NCBI GenBank assembly: GCA_963921195.1
Contig: OY992540.1
Location: 176,175,896 to 176,239,895 of the forward strand
Length of the DNA stretch: 64,000 bases
Reading direction: 5' to 3'
Source: Pegoplata infirma
Lineage: Eukaryota > Arthropoda > Insecta > Diptera > Anthomyiidae
The notes under the pieces are model-generated. The model did not search any database, was not told where the DNA came from, and saw nothing but the letters and a program-made list of their open reading frames with translations. This document shows, in pieces, positions 44,779 through 56,178 of the stretch (its first letter is position 1; each line of letters begins with the position of its first letter). The position numbers were made by a program, and so were the translations under genes.

Positions 44779-45829
44779 CACAGACTAATACAGACTCGAC
44801 ATAAGTGACAGGTGTTAAAAAAGTATTCTTTAACCATATGGTTAATATTTTCAAATTATTCTACGAATTAGGCATTGGCGTAGATAGCCCTGTCTGGGGG
44901 GGGCTTAGCCCCCCCAGAAAAATTTTAGCCCCCCCCCAGAATTTTAATCATTCACAATTTTATTTTAATAATTTAATGATTTCGTTAATTTTTGCAACAT
45001 TAAATAATAATAATGAGTCTTTAGGACATGTTATGATTATTCTACGAGTCTCAAGTACTCGTAATGATTATTATATTAGATCTAATAGTTTTTCCCATTG
45101 AAAAATAGTCTGAATTATTCAAAAAAGCTTTTATATGAATCTTATGTTTTTGTCAGTAATAAAAACTTCACCGAGTCTTAGGGTTTTAACTTTAGGAAAA
45201 CATTTTAACTTCTTTGATTTAAAAAAGTTTCTAAATTCTAAGGGGTTTTTTATAGACAAAAGTTATTGGAAGAAAGAATCTAAGAATTTTGACTAATAAT
45301 CATCAACTTTTGCAATCATCAGAATTTTTCTTGAAAAAAATCATAGCAATCTAATGATTTTACTATAGGAAAAACATTAAAAATTTTCATTCTCAAAATA
45401 TATCTGGGAGTTCTAAACTTCCGAAAAATCTTCAGAATCAAAATTTGTTTTAAAAAAAAATATGAATTTTTAACAGCTTTCGGGGGCATTCGTTTCTAGG
45501 ACACATGGTAAAGGGAACGCTTTAGAAATAGGTCTGGGTTTTTCTATTAAAAAATACCAAAAAAATCTAGGGGGGCTTTAGCCCCCCCCAGAAATTTTGG
45601 CTTCCTACGCCAATGGAATTAGGTTAGAAAGAGAAAACTGATATAACGCGCCATAAGAAAAATGGATGCCAGATCGGATTTTGTTGTTTCACTCACTCCT
45701 AAGTCGTAGAAAGTGTTGCCATGTTAGCGTAAAACGGACTAAAAACCGCTGTGTTTTCTCCTAAAATCGCTTAGTTTTTCCCCATTTTTTCCTGTAAAAC
45801 TCTACTGTCGAGTCTGTATTTAGTCTGTG
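44779..45829 (-). mobile_element. Family A MITE (reverse) with a hAT-like insert
   Basis: It is reverse-oriented, flanked by ACTTAGG (44772-44778, 45830-45836). It is interrupted after ACGAATTAGG by the 743-bp element at 44873-45615. Confidence 0.82.
44873..45615. mobile_element. 743-bp hAT-like element, CATTGGCGTAG ends
   Basis: The ends CATTGGCGTAG and CTACGCCAATG are flanked by GAATTAGG (44865-44872 and 45616-45623). Just inside are G7/C7 blocks (GGGGGGGCTTAGCCCCCCC near the left, GGGGGGCTTTAGCCCCCCC near the right) that each form a local hairpin. No transposase. 8-bp duplication and CA-start ends fit hAT. Confidence 0.85.
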
Positions 45830-46002
45830 ACTTAGGAGTGAGTGAAGCAACAAAAACCGATCTGGCATCCATTTTTCTTATGGCGCGTTATATCAGCTTT
45901 CTCTTTCTAATCTAATTCGTAGAATAGTTTGAAAATATTAACCATATGGTTAAATAATCCTTTTTTGACAGCTGTCACGGATGTCGAGTCTGTATTAGTC
46001 TG

Positions 46003-46754
46003 ATGTGCAACGCTGTTTTGGCTGAGCGCCATTTGTAAATTTTTGTTGTCTTTTACAGAAGGGATGTTTCTAAAAAAAATCCTTTTTATTACAAAATTAA
46101 AAGAAAAAAATTGGTGAGTAATTAAATATATTTGTTATTTAGTGCATTAATAAAGCAATTTTTTATTTGGAATCTTTCTAAAAACCCCAGAAGCTAATCA
46201 CGTAAAATGATTGCCGACAGCACAACAACCACGAAATACGTCACAGTCCAAGAAAACAAAAAAACAAGGTTGGCAATCGATACCCACCCAGAATAACGGT
46301 ATTTGACTATTGTAGCACAACTAATAAAGTTATGAACATTTTTAAAAGCGATTATGAAAGTCGATGAAATTTCTAGTATTTTTGATGTGTTACTTCGTTT
46401 TTGTACCGGTTGCTTTTCGAAATATAGGCCAATACCTTTATAATACCGTTTGAAACGGTATTTTAAAGGTATTGGCCTATATAACGAAAATGAACCGGTA
46501 CAAACACGAAGTAACACATCAAAAATACTAGAAATTTTATCTACTTTCATAATCGATTTTAAAAATGTCCATATCTTTATTGGTTGTGAAACAATAGCCA
46601 AATACCGTTATTCTGGGTGGGTATCGATTGCCAACCTTGCAAAAAAATATCATCTAAAAACAAAATAAGTTTATGTGAAAATAATGAGTATTAAATTAAA
46701 ATAAAACAATATTTACAACACAAATAAGAATTTAATTTTAATAAATAAAATTGC
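46003..46754 (+). repeat. Dispersed repeat P, copy 1, with foldback insert
   Basis: It starts ATGTGCAACGCTG and ends AATAAATAAAATTGCA. The sister copy is 48508-48918. Apart from the foldback insert at 46265-46639 the two align closely. The A/T-rich 3' end with AATAAA suggests a retroposed sequence, but no target duplication was found. Confidence 0.6.
46265..46639. mobile_element. 375-bp foldback element with 8-bp TSD
   Basis: It begins CAAGGTTGGCAATCGATACC and ends with the complement. The arms are about 180 bp with scattered mismatches, meeting near 46450. CAAAAAAA is duplicated at both sides (46257-46264, 46640-46647). The sister repeat near 48772 shows the empty site with one CAAAAAAA. 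The two frames at 46194-46601 (-) and 46450-46668 (+) are the same arm sequence read twice. Confidence 0.9.
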
Positions 46755-46785
46755 ATGAATATACAAAAAAAAAAAAAAACCGAGT

Positions 46786-46980
46786 ACACGCAAAAAAAAC
46801 TTGCGTGCGATTTCATAATAATATGTTCCAATTTTACCAAGCAGATAGGGAGGAATCCCATTAAACATGTTATTTTCATATTTTGCCAAAACGCTTAGGA
46901 ACATTCCAGTTAACAAAATGTTTGCAACATTTGCACAAAAATGCTTCGTAAATATTGCCATTCATGTATTTTTAAAATAT
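46786..46980 (-). mobile_element. Family F fragment
   Basis: TA|CACGCAAAAAAAAC and then the complement of the right part of the 32896-33867 element (CCAAGCAGATAGGGAGGAATC). It is truncated after TTGCCATTCATG. Confidence 0.7.
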
Positions 46981-47097
46981 CGTAAATGCTCAATAAAACT
47001 AATCAATTTGGTTTTGTATAAAAAATAAAAGAAATTAAGTATTTTTTTTTTATTATTTATTTGTTTTTATAGAAATTAAATACAATATATATACAAC

Positions 47098-47170
47098 TAG
47101 CTGTTTTGCATCCGGCGTTGCCCGGGTTGAAAAAAATATTATGTAATGATCACGCAAAAAAAAAAGGGCG
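47098..47170 (+). mobile_element. Truncated CTAGCTG...CCCGGG repeat start
   Basis: CTAGCTGTTTTGCATCCGG then GTTGCCCGGGTT resembles the start of the element at 23214. Only the 5' end is recognisable. Confidence 0.5.
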
Positions 47171-47246
47171 AATTTAAACAAAATTAGCGTATAAAATACC
47201 TAAGGAAAGTGTGTACCAGGCCACTACCCAAGTTAAAAGCATAAAC

Positions 47247-47547
47247 CACAGACTATAAACAGACTCGACAGTAGAGTTTTATGAGAAAAAAATGGGGAAA
47301 AACTAAGCGATTTTAGGAGAAAACAGAGCGGTTTTTAGTCCGTTTTACGCTAACATGGCAACACTTTCTACGACTTAGGAGTGAGTGAAACAACAAAAAC
47401 CGATCTGGCATCTATTTTTCTTATGGCGCGTTATATTAGTTTTCTCTTTCTAACCTAATTCGTAGAATAATTTGAAAATATTAACCATATGGTTCAGAAC
47501 TACTTTTTTGACACCTGTCACTTATGTCGAGTCTGTATTAGTCTGTG
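47247..47547 (+). mobile_element. Family A MITE, clean copy
   Basis: It is 301 bp with CACAGACTATAAACAG and TATTAGTCTGTG ends, flanked by CATAAAC at 47240-47246 and 47548-47554 (7-bp duplication). Confidence 0.9.
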
Positions 47548-47697
47548 CATAAACTACTCAATTCCCTTAGGAAAACGTTTATGAACAAAAACAACACGCA
47601 AAAAAAACGGGTGTAATATTACACAAAAATCTGGCATAATCTACATAAGTTTATACGTAAATATACAACTTAAGATTATTTAGTAAATATACTTATA

Positions 47698-48148
47698 GTA
47701 TATTCAGACTGACCTTGAAACCTCGTTGAAAATACGTGTTTTCATTTTGAAAACTTAACCGTTCACACCCGAAAAATTTGACACTTATCACGTTTTCAAA
47801 ATTTGCCGAACAAAATTCGCGATTATACCGGCTTAAAAAACACACAATAAATTAATTTACGGAATATTTTAAAATAAATTATTAAAATCTTTTGTTTATT
47901 GTTGTTTTTTATTCAAATATTTAAATATTTTTAATTTTTTTATTTTTGACACTTTCTTTAATTTATTTTCTTGTATTAAAACAGTTGTAAAAAAGAGGAG
48001 AACTATGAAATTTAAAAGGTTTCAATCGTACATTCGTTGAAACCTCAATACAAAAAGGTTTCAATTTGTGTGGGAAAATACGTATTTTCAAATGAGGTTT
48101 GGCTCGAAACCTCGTTAAACGGGGTTTCGTTGCCAATGTGAATGCACT
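47698..48148. mobile_element. Probable inverted-repeat element (GAAACCTCGTT)
   Basis: GAAACCTCGTTGAAAATACG near 47718 and the complementary CGTATTTTCAAATGAGG...CGAAACC near 48080-48130 are inverted. The edges ATTCAGACTGACC and GCCAATGTGAAT are imperfect complements. No target duplication was found. Confidence 0.5.
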
Positions 48149-48357
48149 ATTAGGTAAAAAATTGTCTTATAAAAAATATGACATTTATAAAAGAAAACTT
48201 TGTAAAAATGATCAAGGAAATTTATCAATTTAATCAAGTCAAAGTTACCACTTATTCAAATATATTATTCAATTTAACAAATTAATTCCGACACAATAAA
48301 CCAAATAACTTTTATCAATTAATACATTTACCTTTATATTTTTAACATCCCTTACTA

Positions 48358-49107
48358 CACTCATAGAAATATCTTAGTAGAAAAATTAGTAAACCCATTG
48401 TAGATCAAGTTTTACAGAATTTAACAAAAATCAATGTTGATATTACAAAATTCAATAGTTGAAAAATACATAGTTGGAAAAAATTGCATAAAATATAAGT
48501 ACATGAAATGTGCAACACTGTTTTTGCTGATCGCCATTTGTAAATTTTTGTTGTCTTGTACAGAAGGGGATGTTTCTCAAAAAAAATCTTTTTTATTAAA
48601 AAATATTTGGCGAGTAATTAAATATATTTGTTATTTAATTCATTAATAAAGCAATTTTTTATTTTTTTTTTAGCAATTTGTGATTCGGAATCTTTCTAAA
48701 AACTCCAGAAGCTAATCACTAATGATTGCCGACAACAAAACAACAGCGAAATACATCACAGTCCAAGAAAACAAAAAAATATCATCTAAAAACAAAATAA
48801 GTTTATGTGAAAATAATGAGTTAATGAAAACCACAAAAAAATATTGTGAAAATATTCAATTAAATAAAAAAACATTTACAACACAAATAAGAATTTCATT
48901 TTAATAAATAAAATTGCAAAACAAAACGAGTATCATTAACAAAAATACGAATAGAACCAACAAAAATACGAGTTAATCAGCTTTTACAAAAACTGACAGC
49001 AATTAATGTTGAAATCAACATAAATATTTGTAGGGTCAAAATCAACAATGATTTCTGTTGAATTTACTACGAATTTCTTTGGGAATACAATGATTTTTGG
49101 TTGAGTG
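48358..49107 (-). mobile_element. CACTCA element at TA (family E), 750 bp
   Basis: It reads CACTCATAGAAATATC to TTTTGGTTGAGTG with TA at both sides (48356-48357, 49108-49109), the reverse of 32295-34082. Repeat P copy 2 (48508-48918) lies inside it. Confidence 0.75.
48508..48918 (+). repeat. Dispersed repeat P, copy 2 (empty site)
   Basis: It aligns with 46003-46754 and keeps the single CAAAAAAATATC where copy 1 carries the foldback element. Frames here are short and lysine-rich, not credible genes. Confidence 0.65.
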
Positions 49108-49109
49108 TA

Positions 49110-49619
49110 CATAAATGACACAAATCACCAATAAGGGTTTTATTTATTATTTATTAAGGTGGGTAAGTTGCTCGGTTTTCACGTGAAAATCTGTCAAACT
49201 CCATATAAAAAAAACATAAATTTCACACTAGCTTTACAAAAGCGTAAAAATTTCGCTGAAGAGGTATTCTGTTCACTGGTGAAAAACCGGCAAAATAACC
49301 CGGTATATGTTGCGTCAATACGCAACAACACTATAAGCAACATTTTTTTAAATTGTACAGACCATTTAAAAAGCGGTGAAATTTAACATTCAGAAATAAA
49401 ATTAAGTAATTATAAGTGTTTGGGACTGTAAACATTAATTATATCACATAAATAGACAAAAATTATCAACAAAATTTTAATTAAAGGTATTTTATGTATG
49501 CTGATGCGCAAAACATAACCAAACATATGACTGTCAAATTTTCACTACAAATTAATTGATGTTTCGAAACATTTTTTTTCACCGGTGAACAACTTACTTA
49601 GCTTTATGGTTAAATGATA
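49110..49619. other. AT-rich spacer, no supported gene
   Basis: The 75-codon frame at 49159-49386 has no domain. TTCACCGGTGAA near 49580 and TTCACTGGTGAA near 49270 hint at an old inverted repeat about 430 bp long (start near 49160), but ends could not be set. Confidence 0.3.
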
Positions 49620-50925
49620 CACGCAAAAAAAAACTTGTGTCGGAGTGAGCAAAAATCTGGCATAATTTTACCAAAAATATGCTAAAACTACAACCGACGA
49701 AGTAGTTTTCGTAATTTAGCCAAAACACTTATGTAAAAAATTTTGAAGAAAATGCTAATGCTATTTAAGCAAAAACTTGGTAAAATATTCCAAAATAAAT
49801 ATGGTGAATATACCAAAATTATTAGAAAAGGTGACTAAAAATAATGCTAAAAATTACCATATTTATGCTAAAATAATTTTTCTATAAAATTTTTGTAAAA
49901 ATTTGTATATTTGTTGAATTTAAAATTTTCACAGAATAAATCCATATTAATATAATAAATGTTGTGTAGGATTTTATTTACCACCGACTGACTGACCCTT
50001 TATGTACAATTTTCTCCAGTGACTGCTGTCTACGCTTTTTCTTGAAGTGAAGGATCCGCTATAGCTTCGCGAATTTATTTAAAAGCATCCTGTAAAAATA
50101 GAAAATTATTACAAAACATAAATTTTTAATTTAAAAAACTAGTAAATCCCATTGGTCTTTTGGTTAGGAGGAACACTTACTGATTCCATTTGTAACTCAT
50201 CAAAACAGGTCTGGACTCCATTGGCTTTGCTATAAAAATGAGTTTTTAGGTTTTAATTTTATGACTAAAGGGAGGAATGGTGCCCACGCTTTTTATTGTA
50301 GTGAAGGATTCGCCATAGCCTCAAAAATTTATTTAGCAGTACCCTGTAAAAATAGAAAATTATTACCAAACACTAATTTTTAACTAAAAATCTATTAAAC
50401 CTTATTGGTGTCTTCGGAATAGGGGTATACTCACTTTATCATTCCATTTGTAATTCATTGAAACAAACGTCTGGGACTCCATTGGTTTTGCTAAATGAAT
50501 GGTGTTTTAAGTTATGACAGCAAAATTAACTTTAGCATTTTTTTATCTTACATTTATTTATCTTTTAAAAAACTAATTATTTATTTTTATTTATTAATTT
50601 ATTTTAATTTTATTTATCAATTTCCTTTTTACGTTTTTATAACACAAAAAATAAACGATCCACGCACACAAAAATACAAAATGAATATGGCGGTCTGTGT
50701 TTGTTTTTTTTTTTTTTGTTGTTGTTTTCTTTCGATAAATTTTTGTGCAAGTAATTTGCGTTATTGTGCAAGCTACTTGGTTATTTTGCATAAAAAACTA
50801 ATTATGTTACTTTAACATCGACATGCATAATTTTAGCAAAAATTTGGTAAAAAAATTTTTTTAGTATGAAAAAAGTTTTACCAAGTAGGATTGCTCAATC
50901 TGACACAGATTTTTTTTTTTGCGTG
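49620..50925 (+). mobile_element. Family B TA element, clean copy
   Basis: It is 1,306 bp, CACGCAAAAAAAAA ends, TA at 49618-49619 and 50926-50927. Same internal order as 41119-42427 with both intron-like modules; a 5-bp loss at the first module donor side (ACTTACTGATTCC) shows decay. Confidence 0.87.
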
Positions 50926-50984
50926 TACATTCAATTAAAAAAAATCTGCAAACATTAGAAAATAAAATTTAAACCTATTACTAT

Positions 50985-53900
50985 ATAAATTATATTATCG
51001 ATTTTTAATTTTCTACACAAAATTTTTTATCGATTTTTAATTTTCTACAGAAAATTTTTTATCGATTATAAAATTTTCTACAGAAAATTATAAATTTTGT
51101 ATAGAAAATTTTTAATCGATGATAAATTTTCTATAGAAAATTTTTTATCCTTTAGAAATTTTTTATAGAAAATTTTTTTTCGATTACAAATTTTCCATTT
51201 TCTACAAAAAAATTTTTATCTATTATAAATTTTTTTGCGAACATTTTTTATCGATTTTAAATTTTCTATAGAAACCTTTCTATCGATTACAAATTTTATA
51301 TCGAGAATTTTTTATCGTTTATAAATATTATATAAAATGAAAAAGAGTTTATTCTGATTCGAGGCCTTTTCATGTTCCCCATTATGAATTAACATAACAA
51401 GTACTTATGATAACTCTACTTTCTTTATTAGGATATTCTCCCATTATATTCAAGAATGAATTGACGATCGTTTCGGGGGGAAGGTAGTATATGCAGTAAC
51501 CAAAAAAACTTGCTTTCAAATTATATTTGGTGTAATGCTGGTGGAACTTCGAAAATCATATTTGCTTTCTCACTAAGTTGAGATTATTTAGAATATGAAT
51601 ATTTGATGTTTGCATGCTAACAGTATTACCTTATTTTCTAAAGAATTCTGATGATGGGGGAATTGGAACAAACCCGAAACGATCGTCAATTCATTCCTGA
51701 AAATTGCCAAAATTTTTGAAAGCAAGAAACTCTATGAGTATTTAATGGGAGAATATCCTAATAAAGAAAGTAGAGTTATCATAAGTACTTGTTATGTTAA
51801 TTCATAATGGGGAACATGAAAAGGCCTCGAATCAGAATAAACTCTTTTTCATTGCACAATTAAAAGGTCGAATAAATAACTAATTTTTATTATTTAATAA
51901 AAATTAAAACACACTTATTATATAAAATTTTTTTTCCATTACAAATTTTCTATAGAAAATTTTTATCGATTATAATTTCATTATAAATTTTCTATAAAAT
52001 TTTTTTTATCGATTATAAATTATATTATAAATTTTGTTTATAAGGTTTTTATCGATTTAAAATTTTCTACAGCAAATTTTTTATAGAAAATTTATAATTA
52101 ATACAAATTTTTCTATAGAAAATTAGAAAATAAAATTTAAACCTATTACTATGTATATAAATTATATTATCAATTTTTTATTTTCTACACAAATTTTTTT
52201 ATCGATTTTTAATTTTCTACAGAAAATTTTTGATCGATTATAAAATTTTCTACAGAAAATTATAAATTTTGTATAGAAAATTTTTAATCGATGATAAATT
52301 TTCTATAGAAAATTTTTTATCCATTAGAAATTTTTTATAGAAAATTTGTTATCGATTACAAATTTTCCATTTTCTACAAAAAATTTTTTATCTATTATAA
52401 ATTTTTTAGCGAACATTTTTTATCGATTTTAAATTTTCTATAGAAACTTTTTTATCGATTACAAATTTTATATCGAGAATTTTTTATCGATTATAAATAT
52501 TATATCAAATGTTTTTTTTTCGATTACAAATTTTCTATAGAAAATTTGTATCGATTATAATTTCATTATAAATTTTCTATAAATTTTTGTTATCGATTAT
52601 AAATTATATTATAAATTTCGTTTTTAAAGTTTTTATCGATTTTAAATTTTCTACAGCAAATTTTTTATAGAAAATTTATAATCAATACAAAATTTTCTAT
52701 AGAAAATTTAAAATCGATAAAAGTTTTCTATACGAAATTTAAAATTTAATTTATAATCGAAAAAAAAAATCTATAGAAAATTTATAATCGATAAAAAATT
52801 TTCTATATAATATTTATAACCGATTTTCTATATAAAATTTATAATCGATAAAAAAATCTATAAAAAACTTCTAATCGATAAAAAATTTTCTATACAAAAC
52901 TTATAATATAATTTTTAGCCGACAAAAAAATGTTTATTGAAAATTTATAATCGACAAAAAATTTTCTATAGAAAATTTAAAATCGATAAAAAATTATCTA
53001 TATGAAATTTATAATCAATAAAAAATTTTCTATTTAAAATTTAAAAACGATAAAAAATTTTCTATAGAAAATTTGTAATCGCTTTCGTAGAAAATTTATA
53101 ATCGATCACAAATTTTTTATAGAAAATTTATAATAGATAGATAAAAAATTATCTTTTGAAAATTTACCAACGATAAAAATTTTCGATACAAAATTTATAA
53201 TCGATAAAAAGTTTTTGGAAAAAAATTTAAATCCATAAAAATTTTCTATAAAAAATTTATAACAAACTTTATAATCAATAAAAATTGTTTTTAAAGAAAA
53301 TTCATAATAAAATTTAAAATTTTGTTAACGATTTTCTCCAGAAAATTTATAATAGATAAAAATATATGTATATACGAAATTTTTTATCGATTATAAAATT
53401 TTTTATCGATTATAAATTTTCTTTAGATAATTTTTTATCAATTACAAATTTTGTACCGAAAATTTTTTATCAATTACAAATTTTCTATAAATTTTTGTAA
53501 ATTTTCTATAAAAAAATTTTTAAAAAAAATTTTAATCGATTATAAATTTTCTTTAAAAATTTTTTGTCGTTTATAAATTTTTTATTGATCATAAATTTTT
53601 CTAAAGAAAATTTGTAATCCATAAGAAATAATCTATACAAAATTTATAATCGATAAAAAAATTTTCTATAAAAAATTTATAATCGATATAAATATATATC
53701 GTTGAACTATATTCAATTTGATCTATCTGCTGGTTTATAACATAGATAGCTAAAATTGAAAATAGCTCAGCGATATAGAAAACTTTTTATAGATTATAAA
53801 TTTTCTATAGAAAATTTTTTATCGATTATAAATCGATATTTCTTCTGAAGTTTTTTTATTGATTATAAATTTTCTTTAGAAAATTTTTTACCGATAATAA

Positions 53901-54530
53901 ATTTTCTTCAGAAAATTTTTTATCGATTATAAATTTTCTTCAGAAAATTTTTTATCGATTATAATTTTTTTTTAGATAATTTTTTATCAATTATAAGTTT
54001 TCTATAGAAAAATTTTTATCGATTCTAAATTTTCTATAAATTTTTGTAAATTTTCTAAAAAAAAATTTTATCGGTTATAAATTTTCTATAAAAAAATTTT
54101 TATCGATTATAAATTTTCTATAAACAATTTTTAATAATAAATTTTCTATAAATAATTTTTGCTCTTAAATTTTTCTATAGAAATTTTAATTTAATTTGAA
54201 TTTTTAATTTAATTGATAACAAATTTTCTATAAAAAATTAATCGAAAAAAAAATAAAAAAAGTTTGTAAATCAATGTAAAATTTTCTATAGAAATTTTCT
54301 AATCGATAAAAAAAAAAAAAAATATAATTTATAATTTATAATCGATAAAAAATGTTCACATATATTTTTATCGATTATAAATTTTCTATAGAAAATTTAT
54401 AATCGATAAAAAATGTTCTATAGAAAATTTATAATCCAAAAAAAAATTTCTAGATAAAATTTATAAATCGATATAAAATTGTCTATAAAAATTTTTATAA
54501 TCGATAAAAAAAATTATATAGCTATCGATT
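50985..54530. repeat. Degenerate AT satellite (ATCGAT / TTTTCTATAGAAAA)
   Basis: There are over a hundred diverged units of about 30 bp. Each alternates TTTTTATCGATTATAAA with TTTTCTATAGAAAATTT, so the array is a chain of two short dyads. Parts repeat at a larger scale: about 50940-51310 recurs at 52110-52500 with few changes, so a roughly 1.2-kb higher-order duplication exists. A hairpin element (51337-51880) interrupts the first block. Confidence 0.8.
51337..51880. repeat. Hairpin element, 110-bp arms, second family member
   Basis: The arms 51337-51446 and 51743-51853 pair almost perfectly. An inner pair (TGAATTGACGATCGTTTCGG near 51452 and its complement near 51678) gives a second stem. 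After the right arm comes AAAAGGTCGAATAAATAA (51862-51880), matching the motif behind the 10889 hairpin. The termini TTCTGATTCGAGGCC and TTCTAGTTCGAGGCC also match, but the rest of the arms do not. Confidence 0.8.
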
Positions 54531-54532
54531 AA

Positions 54533-54850
54533 AATTTGTTTTTTTGGAAAATTTTCAGAACCCGTTCTGAAATTCTCCATTTTTAAAAAAGTCAATTTAT
54601 CAAAAATCCGGCCACTTTTTTTCTTTTTTTTACATTTTTTTTTTTAAAGTTTTTTCGAGAAAATCGCATTTGAATTTTAAATTTCATAACAATTTTGTAA
54701 TTTGCTTGTGTGGATGGACAAACATCTGAACTTAAAAAAAAAAAATTAAAAAAAAGAAAAAAAAAGTGGCCGGATTTTTGATAAATTTACTTTTTTAAAA
54801 AATGGAAAATTTCAGAACGGGTTCTGAAATTTTTCAAAAGAAAAAAAATT
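54533..54850. repeat. Inverted repeat around AAATCCGGCCACTTTTTT
   Basis: Arms of about 110 bp: TTTCAGAACCCGTTCTGAAA-type sequence and AAAAATCCGGCCAC on the left pair with GTGGCCGGATTTTT and GAACGGGTTCTGAAA on the right. The spacer is about 90 bp. It sits inside the AT satellite and continues into non-satellite DNA to about 55130. Confidence 0.7.
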
Positions 54851-55479
54851 TATTGGAAAGCCCATACAAAACTTTATAAGAATGTTAATTTTTGAGATTG
54901 TGGTGCATTCCGTTTTAATGTGATAAATATTTAATCAAGGCAACTCGCCACAAATTTGACCATTTTTCCAATATTTGACCACGCCTTCTAAGCCCAGTTT
55001 TTGAAAATTGGAAAAACCAAAAACGCAATTTTCTTAGTTCCATATAGGGCTATCCAAACAACCTATTCAGAAATTTACGGGACACATGTTTTTCTGTAGC
55101 GGGACATTTGGTGTGGAATGCCTCATATATATTTTTATAGATTATAAATTTTCTATAGAAAATTTATAACCAATAAAACATTTTCTGAAGAAAATTTATG
55201 ATCAATAAAAAATGTTCAGAAGTAATTTTATAATCGATTAAAAATTTTCTATAGAAAATTTATATAATCGATTAAATTTTTTTTTTTTTTTAAATTTACA
55301 ACCTACAAAAAAATTTTTATAGAAAATTTACAAAAATTTATAGAAAATTTGTAATTGATAAAAAATTTTCGGTACAAAATTTGTAATTGATAAAAAATTA
55401 TCTAAAGAAAATTTATAATCGATAAAAATTTCACCGCTCTACAAGAAAATGCGTATTGGGTTCTGATAACTGAATTAGG
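54851..55479. other. Unique-looking DNA then satellite remnants
   Basis: 54851-55130 has no repeat structure I recognise (words such as TTTGACCACGCCTTCTAAGC). 55130-55430 is again AT satellite. No gene. Confidence 0.35.
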
Positions 55480-55723
55480 TACACAGAAAAAAAAATATTT
55501 AAGAAAATTTTAATAAACACGTTTATTAAAAATAAAAATAATTTTAATAAAATTTTTTATTGTATCAATAAAAAAATTTATTGAAATTAAAAAAAAACTA
55601 TGTTCAACTCATTCCGTCGGCAAGTTTTGTTGTGTTTCTTTTTTTCACACATAGTAATTTCAAATAAAGTAATAAGTAACTTAAAAAAAAAACAAAAAAT
55701 ATTTAAAAAAAAAAAAAAAAAGT

Positions 55724-55803
55724 TGGGTCTGATGGGGATTCGAACCAACGACCCCCAAAAAAAGTAATAAGTTTATCCACCGCTTAGCGCATAACGCCAA
55801 AAC
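55724..55803 (-). other. tRNA-like sequence (pol III B box, T-run)
   Basis: On the minus strand there is a perfect B box GTTCGAATC, a T-arm-like GGGG...CCCC stem and, just after the 3' end, a run of about 17 T's that could terminate pol III. The upstream half lacks a matching acceptor stem, so this is a SINE head or tRNA relic, not a tRNA gene. Confidence 0.5.
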
Positions 55804-56111
55804 AGTGTTATAGTTTTGTCGGCTAAATTCTGTCATCTACTTACAAGCAAGAACAAAATAGAAATAAAAACACAATTTATTTGTGAATGCGTGTGTGTTT
55901 GTATAGTTGTGTGTTAAATATTTTTACTGTTATAAGTTAGAGAATGAAAGTGATGCACTCAACTAAATTAGTCAGTATTTTTTTCTATTGTTAATTTCAA
56001 TTGAGAATTTTTTCTGTTACCATTACTGACAAAATTATGTAAGTATTTCAGAATTCTTGTTTACTTTTATTTTAAACCAAATTGATTTTATGCGTTAAAA
56101 CTTGTTGTCAT

Positions 56112-56178
56112 GCTGTAGCTCAGTTAGTTAGACGGCCGGCATTCTAAACAGGAGGTATGCTGTTCAAAGCTCAATGGA
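56112..56178 (+). other. Decayed tRNA-like sequence
   Basis: An A-box match (TAGCTCAGTTAG) and a B-box match (GTTCAAAGC) 48 bp apart. Acceptor and T stems do not pair well and the anticodon loop is ambiguous, so it is a relic or SINE head. Confidence 0.5.

Larger units (their letters stand above)
43888..46002 (+). mobile_element. Family A copy with two family A insertions in it
   Basis: The left terminal repeat is missing (junction with family B at 43887/43888). The right end stops at AGTCTG, two bases short. Family A copies were inserted side by side at its internal ACTTAGG (43974-43980): 43981-44771 and 44779-45829, separated and flanked by ACTTAGG. Confidence 0.75.

Noticed and set aside
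46194..46668. Two overlapping 135- and 72-codon frames as genes
   Set aside because: They are the same sequence read from the two arms of a foldback element with 8-bp target duplication.
48722..48904. 60-codon lysine/threonine-rich frame as a gene
   Set aside because: It lies in dispersed repeat P; the sister copy at 46003 is not open there and shows no selection for the frame.
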